Source: Anisodus tanguticus
Taxonomy: Eukaryota; Streptophyta; Magnoliopsida; Solanales; Solanaceae
NCBI GenBank assembly: GCA_034509755.1
Contig: CM067559.1
Span: 30,308,032-30,372,031, forward strand
Direction of reading: 5' to 3'
DNA length: 64,000 bases
The notes under the pieces are model-generated. The model was not told the DNA's origin. It was given only the letters and a program-made list of their open reading frames with translations, and ran no database searches. Made by a program: the position numbers and the translations under genes. This document shows, piece by piece, positions 44,380 through 57,048 of this stretch (positions are counted from its first letter, which is position 1; each line of letters starts with the position of its first letter).

Positions 44380-45790
44380 AATCGAATGATTTAATTCCAG
44401 CTGAAAGGTCATGTTCTTCATTCCATAGAGTCAAGTAATGTAATTCCAGTGAAGGGGCTATAATATTCACTCTAGTTGAATGATGTAATGCCAGTCAAAA
44501 GGTCGTGGTCTTTATTCTATAGAGTCAGGTGATGTAATCCTAGTAAAGGGGATGCAATATACACTCTAGTTGAATGATGTAATGCTAACCAAAAGGTCAT
44601 GATCTTCATTCCATAGAGTCGGGTGATGTAATTCTAGTGAAGAGGTTGTGATCTTTACTCCAGTTGAATGATGTAAGGCCAGCCGAAAGGTCATGGTCTT
44701 CATTCCATAGAGTCAAGTGATGTAATTCCAGTGAAAGGATGAGGTCTTCACTTAAGCTTAATGATGTAAGGGTAGTCGAAAGGTCGTGGTCTTCATTCCA
44801 TAGTGTCAGGTGATGTAATTCCAGTGAAGAGGCTGCAGTCTTCACTCCAATTGAATGATATAATGCCAACAGAAAGGTCATGGTCTTCATTCCATAGAGT
44901 TAGGTGATATAATTCTAGTGAAGGGGTACGGTCTTCAATCCAGTTGTATGATGTAATACCAACCGAAATGTGATGGTCTTCATTCTATAGTCAGGTGATG
45001 TAATTCTAGCGAAGGGGTTGCGGTATTCGCTCCAGTTGAATGATGTAATGACAGCTGAAAGGTCGTAGTATTCATTTCATAGAGTCATGTGATGTAATTC
45101 CAGTGAAGAGATTGTGGTCTTCACTCTAGTTGAATGATACAACTCCAGCCGAAAGGTTGTGGTCTTCATTCCATAGAGTCAGGTGATGTAATTCCAGTGA
45201 AGGGGCTGCTGTCTTTACTCTAGTTAAATGATGTAATTCTAGCCAAAAGGTCATGGTCTTCATTCCATAGAGTCCTGTGATGTAATTCCAGCAAAAGGCT
45301 ATGATATTCACTCCAGTTGAATGATGTAATGCCGGCCAAAAGATTGCAGTCTTCATTCAAAAGTCTGAGTGATGTAATTCTGTCTAAAAGGCTGTAGAAT
45401 TCACTCCAAGCGTCAGAATGATGTAATTTCGGCCAAAAGGCTACAGTCTTTATTCAAAATTCCGAGTGATGTAATTCTGACCAAAAGGCTACAGTCTTCT
45501 GTCTAAGCATCAGAATGATGTAATTCTGGCCGAAAGGCTGTAGTCTTCATTTAAAAGTCCGAGTGATGTAATTCCGTCCAAAAGGCAACAATTTTTACTC
45601 CAAGCGTCAGAATAATTTAATTCTGGTCAAAAGGTTGCAGTCTTAATTCAAAAGTTCGAGTGATGTAATTTTAGTCGAAAAGTTGCAGTCTTCACTCTAT
45701 GTGTCAGGTGATGTAATCCCGGTCTAAAGGCCATAATCTTAACCCCAAAGTCTGAATGATGTAATTCTGGTCAAAAGCTGCAGTTTTTGT
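44380..45790 (+). repeat. Dimeric tandem array (~47-bp monomers, ~94-bp dimers)
   Basis: Roughly thirty copies of a ~47-bp unit built around 'gatgtaattc' run head to tail. In the first two thirds, two types alternate: one ends near cactccagttgaa and the other near cattccatagagtcag. The dimer boundary falls near 44425, 44517, 44612, 44705, 44800, 44892, 45172 and 45265. After about 45358 the units change to a variant with 'aaaagtccgag' and 'ccaagcgtcagaa'. Open frames on the minus strand are repeat artefacts. Confidence 0.85.
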
Positions 45791-46558
45791 TCCTGAAGAA
45801 TCAAACTACATCACATGGTCAACAATATCACACCAGCAAGTCCACAGAGCCAATAGAGCCAGGCAGTATCGTAGGTGGCATTCCGTCGAACAAACATTCC
45901 CGATCAAAATCAACAGAAGCCAAATGGTGTTGGAGAGGGTGCCTGCTAAAAAGAAATGACATAGAAAGGTAAAACAAACAAAGCCGCACTGGTATGAAAA
46001 AATATAAAAAAAATAATCAACACGCAAGTCTCAACATATGGAAATAGGTCAAAGCTCCTAGAGGTGGAAATCAGAAAGACCAAATCCAGATACATACGGA
46101 GAAAACATGGAACTTGTTCTTGGGCAGCCGATTAAAAATATGTGTCGATGAGAGTCAAGCTCTCTGCACATGCGCTTGTATATCACTCCGCACAAGAGAT
46201 ACTCTTTTCAGGCCATTGAGTCAATCTACAAGTTACCTGATTCCCAAAAACTTGGGATATGTTGGCAACTCAATCTCTGAGGATCGGTGACATTCCAACC
46301 AAGTCATTCCGCAACTTTCCGGTCTAATTTTTTTGGTTTTATCAGCTTTTTAGTAGTTTAATTGAGTCGAACTACAAGTGGCATGAATTCTCATGCAACC
46401 TGAGATATGTAGGAAACCTAGAAACCAGGGTTCGACCATAATTTTCTATTTCTTTTTGCATAAAGACGAGAATTAATTTCCTATTGGTCGGCTAAAAACT
46501 AGGTCAGTCAAATTTCGCTGCTCAGGGATGGTCTAGCCAACCCCGAACAATGAAGGAG
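45791..46558 (+). other. Tat 3' noncoding region, last part
   Basis: No coding support. It contains another 'cctgattcccaaaaacttggg' phrase and a purine-rich aatgaaggagta just before the 3' LTR that may serve as polypurine tract. Confidence 0.55.
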
Positions 46559-49500
46559 TAGTTTTTTATACCTAATTTTTATCCTCCAATAATTTTATTT
46601 AATTATTCAGAGTTTCCGAGTCATAGACGAAGTGAAATATATTTTTTACAAAGCAAATATGATGTTACAAAATTATCCGGGGAGTATTTTGTCATATTAT
46701 TTGAAAAAATATCAATTGGTGTATATATTGTATATCATATCCTAATTTTATATAATTTTGATCATTAATCATGATTTTGGAATGTTTACTGATAATTATA
46801 AATGTAATATCTCAAAAGAATTTTAAAAATTAATGAATTAATGTTCCACCTCGTCAAATTCGGGTAATTGTTAATTAAATATGATAATGGAATTACATCT
46901 TATTTTTAAGTTATGTTTTGATTTAAAAAGACGTTTGCATATTTCTAATTTCCTAAATCCTAATTAGTATCAAATTTGGGATTAAAAAGAAGCTTAAATT
47001 TTAATTAGGTTATTTATGAAATTGTTTTGGTCATATTTTAATTTTAAAAATGGTCACATTTGTAAAATATGACATTTGCTACTTAAAGCTTTGTAAAACT
47101 AGATTGGACCTCTTCCTGTTTAATTTAAATCAGCCGCGCCCAGGCCAAAGAAGCCCAGACCCAACCCAACGTCGACATTAAGCGACTAGGGCCATTGACT
47201 TTTTCCTATTTCACGTGTTAAGGATAATGAGGACCCCTAGCCACATTTTGCCTTTCTCTGTCAAAGCTTGTCAAAAATGGTGAAGCAATGCGTACCCATG
47301 CTTTTCCACAGTCTCGCAGAGGCCAAATGTGGCAAGAGCATTAATGACTGTTGTCATTTAGCATCAGGAGACCACCGTAACCCCACCTCCAACGAAGGTG
47401 ATGTCGCCCCTATGTTTTCTTATTACTTTTCTGTAATGATTAATAGGTTTTGTCTGATTACGAATTCAAATCCTACGTTTTCATTGGTTGAGAACCCCAT
47501 TAGAGGGAAATTTCCCCCCAAAGGGGAGTTCTCCCACACCGAATGGATTGTCACTGTTAGGGTTTGATGTTCCCCTATAAATTGAGGCCATTCTCCTATA
47601 TTTTAGCGATTTAGAACTTGAATCATAGGCTTTACATTGTTGAGAGTCATTTTAGAGTTAAAATTTGATCAATTATTACTTAAGTTGGGATCCAGCCCTT
47701 TGGCGGAACCTAGAGTTAGAGTAATTGGTCTTTCGGTTATTAAAACCTCCATTTTTCTATGTGTTTGCGAGTCCAAGAGATCCCCGAAGTAAATATTCAA
47801 GATCTCACTCGACCTTTCGGCTGTCTCCATACAAGATAAACACTTTCCCTTTTTAATTTCTAGTTTAAGTTACATTATGTAATTTGTATGATGTTTTTTG
47901 TGTGCTGATTAAACTAGAATAGGCAATGTTTGAGCTTAATAGGTTAACTTCTAAGCCTATTATAGTTTATTCATGTCATTGTTTGTGCATTTCTAGATTA
48001 GTGTTAAGCATATCTTGATTTAAATTAATTGTTTGAGCCTATTAGGTTAATATTTAGCATATTTTAAGTTAGGTTATATGTTGTTTGTGTTCATTAAACC
48101 ATGGATTAGTAGGTTTATTTAGTTAAGATCACTGTCAGTGTTCATTATTAAGGTTGTTTGAGCTTCTTAGCTTAATTTTTAATCATGTTTAGCTAGATTA
48201 GGTGATATTTGTATCTATTCAATGAATTATCAGCATGTCTAGTGTTATCATTATGATTATTAATCATGTTTAGTCAAGATAAGTAGTTGTTTGGTATGTT
48301 AGGATAATCCTAAGCATGTTTTAAAAGAAGTTTAGTTGTTGTTTGTTATTCATTAGGGCATCTGTTAGCATGATAAATTAAGATAGATGCTTAATATGCT
48401 AATTTAAAGTTGGTTCTGTCCACATACATGTCAGTTAATTGACCTAATGCCTGATTTAGGATTCGCTTATCATGTCAGATTTGTCTGTTTGGTCTTTGAT
48501 TGGTTAGCATGCCAATTCCAAGTTGTTTTTAACTTAGTTGAGGTTGTTTAAGTTATGTAAGGTCCAGAATATATTATCTTAAGTTTGTATAAGTTCATCA
48601 ACTATCCAGAATATTTAATACGTAGAAGACAAGACTATTTGGCTAACATAATTACGTGATAGGGTTAGTTATATGGAATTACAAGTTGTTTGATATTCCT
48701 ATTTAGGTTATATTAGTGAAAATGAACTCAACATGTTAGGTCACATTGTTATAAGAACTGTTAATATGTTATGTCACAACGTCGTACAAAATCCTAAAAG
48801 ATGAAGACAAACCTAAATGATATTGTTGTTTATGCCCTGATATATGTATCAGATGTCTAGTATGTTGGTTTGAACTTCTGGAATGTGTATTTTTATTTGA
48901 GTTAATACAAATGATCTTTGTGATAGCGTAGAGGTTTGCTTAGAAAGTAGTCTACCTGTCCTAATACCTATTTATGAAACCATACCATAAGGTATATGGA
49001 CTGTATACCAGTATACCGATCCCATATATCAAGGATATACTAGCATGAACCTCTATATGTCATCCATATTTGCCTTGCTAAAAGTATCTGTTGGGCCTGG
49101 CCAATCCTTGTCATTTTTTTTGCCTCTGCGCCCTCTTATAATAACTTGGGCCTAGCCTATTATTTGCCTCCTCTTCTTTTCTTTCCGCACTATTTTTTGT
49201 GTGGGCCAGTTAATTTGTTTTAAATTAAACCCCCTTTGTTGTGGGTTGTTTGTTGTTTTACTTCATAAATTAATTAAATTATAAGCCTAGATACTTTCTA
49301 ACTTGGGCCTTTATTTTCCCCTTTGCGTGTCTCTGTTGTACTGCCACGAGATGGGCCTTTTCTAGGCCCATCACTTCATTCAGATGAGTCCGCTGCATTA
49401 AACATTTAGCCGATTGGGTTGAGGCCCAATCACACTTGTTTTGATCGAATAGAAGAGAAGGGGAAGTTAATATTTGCATGAAGTCCCATCTATGGGTGAA

Positions 49501-50668
49501 AATAGCTAACTGGTGGGTTTCGGTAGGACCACCAGCCTAAACTTTCTCACATTTTTATTTCATGCATATATATATATATATACTGTCTTTTTGTATAAAC
49601 ATACTTTAATTATTAGAACATTTACTTATGGTTTGAATATAGGATACACAAACGATGCGTAGATCGTTTTAGTTTAGATAGCCAATAAATGAATTTCAAG
49701 ACTGTTTTAAAACCGAAAAATCTGAAATGAAGGACTTTTTTTTTGGCTAAATAAAAAGAGTTGTTTGGATATTAAAAGCTGGAAATGAAAAGTGAATTTT
49801 CATCTAAGTGCAAAACTGATTTTGAGTTTTTAAAACATAACTTGAGCTTTGAGTTGAAAAGGTAAAATGGACTGATATTCGAAGAACCCAGTTATGGGCC
49901 TGAGTGACCTGAAATTGAAATTGGGCTGAAAATTGACACTTCCTTTAAAATTATAACACGGGCTGAGCCCAATTAGTTAATTGATTTTGACATTAAAACT
50001 ATCTTGGATTTGAGTTTGTCTAAATGTTTTGGAATGTGGAATTTGATTTGACCTTAGGGATATGACATGCAAAATGAAACAAAAACCATTTTTTGTATTT
50101 CTTGTCTTTCAAAACCAAACTCGTTATTTTAAATGAAACTATACCATTCTTGAAACTTGAAAATGACTGTAAAAAGATGCAAGTGTGAAAATAGTCAATG
50201 TAGTTAGACTAAATATGGAATTCTACTCAAATTCACATTTGATAGTCCGAAAATGAAATTGACTATACTACCCCATGCATACTATTTTTGGCGGAAGTTT
50301 AACTCTTTGTTTTAAAACAAAACTTTGAGTTTGAATAAATGAAAATGACAAGTTACTTTGTAGATTTTAAACACTAATGCAATTTAAATCATTTTGAAGC
50401 ATGCTATAAAGCCCGTAGGTCAACCGTATTCTATGGATCCTTAATACCAGGGTGCTAACACCTTCCTGTGGGGATCACCAGAACCCTTACCTTGACTCTA
50501 GTTTAGATAGGATTTTTCAATGAATTTGAATAAACCATCTCACACTGATTTTTCTAATTTACCTATAAATTAGACAGTGACTCTAAAACAATTATCCAAA
50601 CTTAGAACACCATCCAAATTCTTAGTAGCTCTTTGTGAGCTCACCCGCATAAAAAGTGAACCGTAACA
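46559..50668 (+). repeat. Tat: 3' LTR, complete (~4.1 kb)
   Basis: Its first ~3.28 kb aligns to 32920-36119. It carries an additional ~826 bases that include the Tat-like phrase ctaacaccttcctgtgggg, followed by aacccttacc, before the end ccgtaaca. The first bases are altered (ttttttatacctaattttta). Confidence 0.85.
47577..47583 (+). promoter_or_regulatory. Tat 3' LTR TATA box
   Basis: TATAAAT in the same context as the 5' LTR copy at 33918. It could drive read-out transcription into the Sirevirus sequence on the right. Confidence 0.55.
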
Positions 50669-51668
50669 GTAGCAAAAAGATTCAAGAACATCTAAGTCAC
50701 CGATTTTTGAGTCCTTAAATGAGAATAATCTAACTTATCTCAGTACTCTAGAGGATGATACTGAACTATGTCATAGATGACTTGGACATGAAAGATTCTC
50801 TCTTCTCAACAAGCTGGTGGAAAAGGACATGATTCGTGGTTTACCAAAAACCAAGTTCTCATATCACAAGGTGTGTGGTGCATGTGTTAAAGAAAAGCAA
50901 GTCAGATTCGCCTTTAAACCAAAGAAAGATGTAAGAAACTCTAGGCCACTTGATTTTCTCCATATGGATCTGTGTAGACTAATGAGAATTCCAAGTGGAG
51001 GAGGAAAGAAGTATATCTTTGTCATTGTTGATGACCATTCCAGATTCACATGGACACTATCTCTAAAAGCAAAAGATGAAATATTTCTTGTGTTTGTGGT
51101 ATTTGTGGAACAAATTCAGGTCAAGACGGGGAACCATATTGTGAGTATCATGTCTTACTATGGAACTAAATTTGATAATGCAAATTTCGATGAATTTTGT
51201 TGTTGAAAATGGCATAAGTCAGAACTTCTCTGCACCAAGAACACCTCAATAAAATGGTGTGGTGGAAAGGAAAATAGAACTATTGAAGATATGGCTAGAA
51301 CCATGCTCATAGCCAGTGGTGTATCTAAGAGTTTCTGGGCTAAAGCCATCAACACTACCTGTCACATGATAAACAAGTGCATGATCAGGTCCTTGCTAGA
51401 GAAAACTCCTTATGAACTACTAAATGGGATGAAGCCCAAGCTGACCTATCTACGAGCCTTCAGATGTAAATGCTTTATTCTTAACAATGGTAGGGAGGCT
51501 CTGTGAAAATTTGATGCTAGAAGTGATGAGGGAATCTTTCTTGGATTCTCATCTCACAACAAGGCATACAAAGTTTTTAACAAAAAAACACAGTGTGTTA
51601 AAGAAAGTATGCATATGATTTTTGATAAGTCAAATGTGTTTGGTAAAAAAGGCAAGAAAGATGATTAA
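50669..51668 (+). pseudogene. Sirevirus integrase
   Basis: It continues the frame cut at 32919. The zinc region reads 'LGHERFSLLNKLVEKDMIRG' and 'CGACVKEKQVRFAFKPKKD'. The core has 'FLHMDLCRLMRIPSGGGKK' (first Asp present) and 'IVDDHSRFTWTLSLKAKDE'. Then 'IMSYYGTKFDNANFDEFC' has Tyr where the second catalytic Asp should be. 'ARTMLIASGVSKSFWAKAI' follows. Stops and frameshifts occur near 51205 and 51506. Confidence 0.85.
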
Positions 51669-52990
51669 GTTGAAGACGGAGAGTTCTCTAAGGTTCCTGA
51701 CGAGGCCATTAAAATCTCAAATGGTAAGACAGACATGATGGGTCAGGTAAAGGAAGACAACGATGCACAACAACCTGGTGCCTCTATTATCTCGCATGAA
51801 GTTGAACGTCAAGTCACTGAAGCTGTATCAGGTACCCTTGGGTCTGGCCAAATTAATAATGAAAATTTGGAAAATATTGAGGTGGATATCAGAGAACAAT
51901 CGGGGGAACCTAGTTCATTGACCCTTCTAGGGAGTGATCAAGCTGGAATAAAAGTGTCAAACTGGAAACACAAGGAATCTCACCATTTGCAAAATGTGAT
52001 TACTCCTCTGGACTCTGGTATTCAAACTAGGTCCAAGGTGAGAAACATGTTTGCATGCTCTGCGTTCCTGTCTCAAATCGAGCCTAAACATATCAAAGAA
52101 ACCCTGAAGGATGCTGATTGGATTGCAGCCATGCAATAAGAACTCCATCAGTTTGACAGGAATAAAGTATGGCACCTGGTACCTAGGCCCTCAAACAGAA
52201 CCATTATAGGTACCAGGTGGGTCTTTCAAAACAAGCTTGATGAATTTGGTAACACTACCAGAAACAAAGCAAGGTTGGTGGTTCAGGAATACAATCAAGA
52301 AGAAGAAATTGATTATGATGAGACATTTTCTCCAGTTTCCAGAATAGACACAATCAGAATACTCATTGCATTTGCATCTCGCAGGGAATTCAAACTTTTC
52401 TAAATATATGTAAAGAGTGTCTTTTTAAATGGTTATTTTAAGGAAGAAGTATTTGTTAAGCAACCTCCAGAATTCGAAGATCATAAACACTTTGAGCACG
52501 TCTACAATCTTGACAAGACCCTGTATGGGTTGAAGCAAGCTCCAAGAGCTTGGTATGAGAGATTGTCAAAATTTCTTCTCGAAAATGGGTTCGAAAGGGG
52601 GAAATTGACAACTCTTTTTTAAAGAAAAGAGGGAGGAACCTGCTGATCGTTCAAGTATATATTGATGATATCATTTTTGATGCCACAAATGATTCATTCT
52701 GTGAGTAGTTCGCAAACCTCATAGGAAGCAAATTTGATATGAGCATGATGAGTGAGCTAAACTTCTTTCTCAGGTTACAAGTGAAACAAACTTCAGAAGG
52801 GACCATGATCAGTCAACATAAGTACATCAAGGCACTGATGAAGAGATTTGAAATAGAGAATGCTAAGGTCATAGATACTCCGATTGCTACTGCAAATCGA
52901 TTGGGTGCAGATGAACCTTGTTCTCATGTAAATAAAACCATGTACAGGGGTATCATTGGATCTTTGCTCTATCTTACAGATAGTGTTGGC
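51669..52990 (+). pseudogene. Sirevirus reverse transcriptase
   Basis: An acidic linker leads into 'EPKHIKETLKDADWIAAMQ' and, after a stop, 'ELHQFDRNKVWHLVPRPSN', 'TRWVFQNKLDEFG' and 'YDETFSPVSRIDTIRILIAF'. In motif A the expected Met-Asp is Ile-Tyr ('IYVKSVFLNGYF', just after a stop), so the first catalytic Asp is lost. 'VQVYIDDIIFDATND' keeps the YIDD box. 'LNFFLRLQVKQTSEGTMISQ' follows. Stops lie near 52139, 52401 and 52620. Confidence 0.85.
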
Positions 52991-53579
52991 TTGTGTGCTA
53001 AATTTCAATCCTATCCAAAGGAATCACATCTCAAGGTTGCTAAAAGAATTCTGATATATCTCAAAGAAACTCCTGACCTGGTCCTCTTCTATCCTACATG
53101 CGATAATTTTGATCTGGTTGGCTATGCTAATGCTGACTATGCTGGATACTTGGTGGATAGAAAGAGCACTTCTGGTATGGATCACTTTCTTTGTTCATGT
53201 TTTATCTTTGAAAACCAAGAAATAAAACTATATGGCTCTTTCCACAACTGAGGCTGAATATGTAGTCACTCCATCTTGTTGTGCTAAGTTGCTTTGGATC
53301 AAGCAACAACTTAAAGATTTTGGAGTGGTTACTGAATGTGTGACCTTAATGTGCAATAATACTAGTGCACTGAACATGGTAAAAAATTTAGTGCAACACA
53401 ATATTACTAAGCACATTGATGTTAGGCACCACTTCTTAAGGGACAATATAGAAAAGGGGTTGATCTGTATGAAGTTCTGTAAAATAGAGGACCAGGTAGC
53501 TGATATCTTCACAAAGACACTGAATAGAGAGCATTTTGAAAAGTATCGTCTTGAACCGGGGCTGCTCAAAATGAATTAA
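52991..53579 (+). pseudogene. Sirevirus RNase H
   Basis: It reads 'HLKVAKRILIYLKETPDLVL' and 'LVGYANADYAGYLVDRKSTS', where a catalytic Asp is replaced by Asn. Next come 'LSTTEAEYV' with the Glu kept and 'LMCNNTSALNMVKNLVQHN', where the expected Asp is also Asn. It ends 'DQVADIFTKTLNREHF' and 'LEPGLLKMN'. A frameshift lies near 53230. The domain removes RNA from the RNA/DNA hybrid in active relatives. Confidence 0.85.
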
Positions 53580-54055
53580 TCATCTCCTTAGATGAATTAT
53601 CCATGATAGGATATGATCAGAGGGCAGGTATATAATTGGTAATGTGTTTATGGTAATGTCTAACTCAGTTTCATACTGTTACAAGTATATACGCATGGAA
53701 ATCTCAAGACTATGCAAGGATAAGCAATACTACACTCTACAAAGATGTTGTCATGTCTTTCTCAAGATTTTTGAGGAACCTGGTTCCTTAACTGAGGTTA
53801 GTATCTTCATTTGTACCTGCACTTTTTAACTTGCTAGTGTTCTATGTCAATATAACTTGTCTTATCCTAAAAATGCCATCGTGGACGAATCTTCTGTTCT
53901 TACGCGTCACATTCTTTTTCTTACTTTACCAAAATATTTATTTCTTCTCATCCAAATTCTACTCCTCTCATCTACAACCGTCACAATTTCAATTCCACTA
54001 CCACCACTCCACATCTCCAAAGATCTCTTCCACATATTCTCTTCCTACCCTTAGC
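53580..54055 (+). other. Sirevirus spacer between pol and extra ORF
   Basis: AT-rich, with a possible splice-donor phrase gaggttagt near 53797 and Ser/Pro/Leu-rich translation near 53880-54050. It may contain the start of the extra ORF. Confidence 0.5.
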
Positions 54056-56357
54056 ATGTCTCAACCTGAATCTACCTCTTAACCCGAGCGTACCTCACAA
54101 TCTGAACCTACCTCAGTATCTCCTCCTTCTCTCCCAGACATTATAACAACTTCTGACCAAAATCTTCCCTCCTCATCATCTGAATCTGTACCCTCTACTA
54201 ACCTTCTTACACTCACTTCTCTCTCACTACCTTCTACACCTGCTACTCTCCATAGACACAAAAGTCTAACACCTCAGAAGATTTTCTTGGAACCTGAAAC
54301 CTCTGTCTCTAAAGAAGTCGCTACTCTAACTGACATCATTGATACTATGTCAACATTTGATATATCCGGCGACACAGAGGAAATTGAAGAAAAAGATAGA
54401 ATTTGAGGTCTTCAGTCAAATTTTGGTTGTAGAAAGTGAAAATATTGTTGGATCTGGAGTTAGTAATGCTCTAGTTGTTCAGCAAGCTATAATGGAAAAT
54501 GCTTCAAAGGAACAGGTCCTTGAAACAAAATCAGAAAGGGATGAAGGAATGACTACTAAATTAGGTAACTCTGTTCCTCTAATAAATACTGAGATTACTG
54601 AGTCAGACAAAGGACTTTTTGAGTCCTCAGTCAAATACATGTTTAAGGGAAACCTTTCTGAGGGGGAGAAAAGGAGGAAGAGCATTCTAGATAGTTGGGA
54701 TGAGATTCTGGGAGTTTTTTTTAATGTAGTCTTATTATTGAAAGAGGGAAGATCAAGTGAGGACCTGTTGCTCCCAATCAGGGGGAAAACCTGTCTTCTC
54801 TCGAGAAGGATGAGACACTTGGTTCTCATCCAGTTACAGATATTGCATGCCTGTAAAAGAGATATCTGCCAGTGAATCACTGGCATGTGTCACTCGACCT
54901 ACCAATGTAGATGATGATTAGGTGCCCTTGCATTGGTGTTTAAAAGAAGAGCTAGGTCATCTTCTAGGAGTAGGGAAAGTGTCAAGGCAGTTTCCACAAG
55001 GGGACCACTCACTAGGGGAAAAATTAAAGCCCAAATAGACTCTGCTTTAAAAGAAAACAAAAAATACTGTAAAAAGGAAAAGGTTAATGACTAGGTTGGT
55101 TGATGAGGAAGAGGTCTCACCTACTAAAATAGTGGAGCTTGACAATGATGAGAGTGTACCCGAAGTAGAGGAAACTCTACTTGTGAAGAAGAATTCTAGG
55201 ACAACACTCCTAAGAAAGGAGAAAGATGTTGAGTTTAGAGAACCTGGTACTGGGGATAGGGGATCAAAGGACAAGAAAGAGTGTCCTCATTCATCAAAGA
55301 AAAGAAAGCTGGTAAATGATGAGGAACTAAAATCCTCATCAAAGAAACAAAAGGGAAAGTTGACCGAGGCTAAAAGGAAGGAGATTCTCATGTCTCAAAA
55401 GTTCTTAAAAGGACGAGTCTTTGACTCTGATATCGCAAATTAGCCAGGCATTAATGAAGTGATTGAAATGGTTGAAGCTCAAGCATGAAGTCATCTGTTT
55501 CAGCCCTCCACAATATTATTGTTTGAAACTGAAGTTACTAAGTTCTATGGCTCATTGTTGGTCACAGATGGGGGTGCAACACTGCTTGCCAGTGTAAATG
55601 GAACTAACTTCACTCTGAATGAAGAAACACTTGAGAGGATTCTGGAGGTTCCAACTAAAGGGGTGTCTACTGTATCCAAGAGATCAGCCTCCAAGGAATT
55701 TTTGAAAATGATAGCCAAATAGGAAGGGAACCTGAAAGGGGAATGGGTCTTTAAAAAATAGATGAATTTGGAATTTTAACTCTTTTTAAAATTGTTTGAC
55801 AAAGTTTTGTTACCCCGCTCTGAGAGAAGGTCGTGGTTGTTGTTCCTGGTCTATTTCATATGGTAAATTTTGCCTCCTTCACTCCAGTTAACTTGCATGC
55901 TCTGATATTAGAGAACATAGTGAAAATCGATTCTTCTAAAGATGGGAAATATGGTCTAGGTTACAGTTTTCTTCTTACCAAGGTTTTTCAGCATTTTCGG
56001 ATAAAGGCTCGCAAAGAGACAATGGGCACCAAGAAACAAATGCTTTCCATAAACACTCTTGAGGAGTGTGAGTGTGTGCCTAGAAAATGAGGAGTTAGGA
56101 GTACTTCTATGATCTCCAATATGATCGAGGCTCAAGAATGAGCAACTGCGGAAGTTGCTAGTTGACAATACTTCTCACTTAAAGGGACTCTAAGATTACT
56201 GTTTTAAAAGTGGAGATTCAGCATAAGTCACAACATCAGGAAGGATTTGGTGCCTCCGAGGCAATGATGAATGAAAATGTTGAGCTTCAGGCTGAAGTCA
56301 CTTATCTGAGGACACATGTACAGAACCTAACTGATGCGCTCCTTGCTAGACTATGAG
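54056..56357 (+). pseudogene. Sirevirus extra (env-like) ORF
   Basis: From the ATG at 54056 (MSQPESTS, then a stop) the frame is Ser/Pro/Thr-rich up to 54406. A Glu/Lys-rich part with 'TRLVDEEEVSPTKIVELDND' and 'KKRKLVNDEELKSSSKKQKG' spans 55087-55440. Near 55519-55722 it reads 'FETEVTKFYGSLLVTDGGA', then 'LASVNGTNFTLNEETLERIL', similar in pattern to the plant transposon protein domain. The C-terminus ('ENVELQAEVTYLRTHVQNL', about 56275-56330) is a clear heptad coiled coil. Many stops are present. Sirevirus envelope-like ORFs occupy this place, but their role is unproven. Confidence 0.7.
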
Positions 56358-56667
56358 CAATCTCCATTCTAGCTTCCTCATTCTAGTTCCCTTATGCCTT
56401 TTCCCCTACTTTTTCTCTCCCTATCCAGATTTACTATTTGGGTTGTAATTGACATTAGTACTACTTCCTTGCATTTACATTTATTGGTACTTATGGATAT
56501 ACTCTATTTTTATCGTGTGCATGACCTTGGGAGATTCTCTTTATATTGTGCAACATTGTTTATCCCTGGTAATTTTATTTTTGCTCATGTTAGTGTTGTC
56601 CTAGTGGCCATGAGTTAACATTGCTTAAATTCACTCTCTTCATGTTACTGCTTTACTTATTTTATGA

Positions 56668-56876
56668 TGCCAAAAGGGGGAAGATTTATAGGGTGAGAAA
56701 TAAAGGGAAGTGGGAAAGGTAATAGGTAATATGTCTTGCTGATACTGATACTTGTGTGTTATTGACACTCGTATGAGAACATATGTCTAAGTCACAGGGG
56801 GAACATGAAGGGATCTGTTTCTGGTCTTAGGGGGAAGTTGTATTCTGAGTTTTTCATCATCAAAAAGGGGGAAATT
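56668..56876 (+). other. Sirevirus multiple polypurine tracts
   Basis: Four purine tracts, caaaagggggaag (56671), cacagggggaac (about 56795), cttagggggaag (about 56826) and caaaaagggggaaattg (56861), lie within about 200 bases before the 3' LTR. Repeated tracts of this kind are a Sirevirus hallmark; the last primes plus-strand synthesis. Confidence 0.8.
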
Positions 56877-56885
56877 GATAATGTA

Positions 56886-57048
56886 TGATATGTATTGTTT
56901 TGATGATTTGACAAACATGTAAGAAAGATAGACCAGTTTCCATTAGAAAGATGGACTAGTTCCACCAATGTAGATCAACTCTACAGTTATAAAGCCGCTA
57001 ACACAGTGATAGTGTCACAACACTTCTGCAGAGCTGTTGCGGGCATGC
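56886..57048 (+). repeat. Sirevirus: 3' LTR, left part
   Basis: It is collinear with the start of the 5' LTR up to the insertion point in gggcatgc. About 10 bases between the last purine tract and this point are not alignable with the 5' copy. Confidence 0.8.

Larger units (their letters stand above)
32920..50668 (+). mobile_element. Tat-lineage Gypsy retrotransposon (17.7 kb)
   Basis: It starts tgttgacacctaattttta and ends ccgtaaca, flanked by gtaga (32915-32919) and gtagc (50669-50673). It has long LTRs, gag, protease, RT, RNase H, a second RNase H, integrase and a long 3' noncoding region with tandem repeats. The second (archaeal-type) RNase H between RNase H and integrase marks the Tat/Ogre clade. 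All coding parts carry stops. The 3' ~826 bases of the 5' LTR and the primer site are missing. Confidence 0.88.

Noticed and set aside
44606..45356. Minus-strand open frames with repeating peptides
   Set aside because: They are translations of the ~94-bp tandem array and have no independent coding support.
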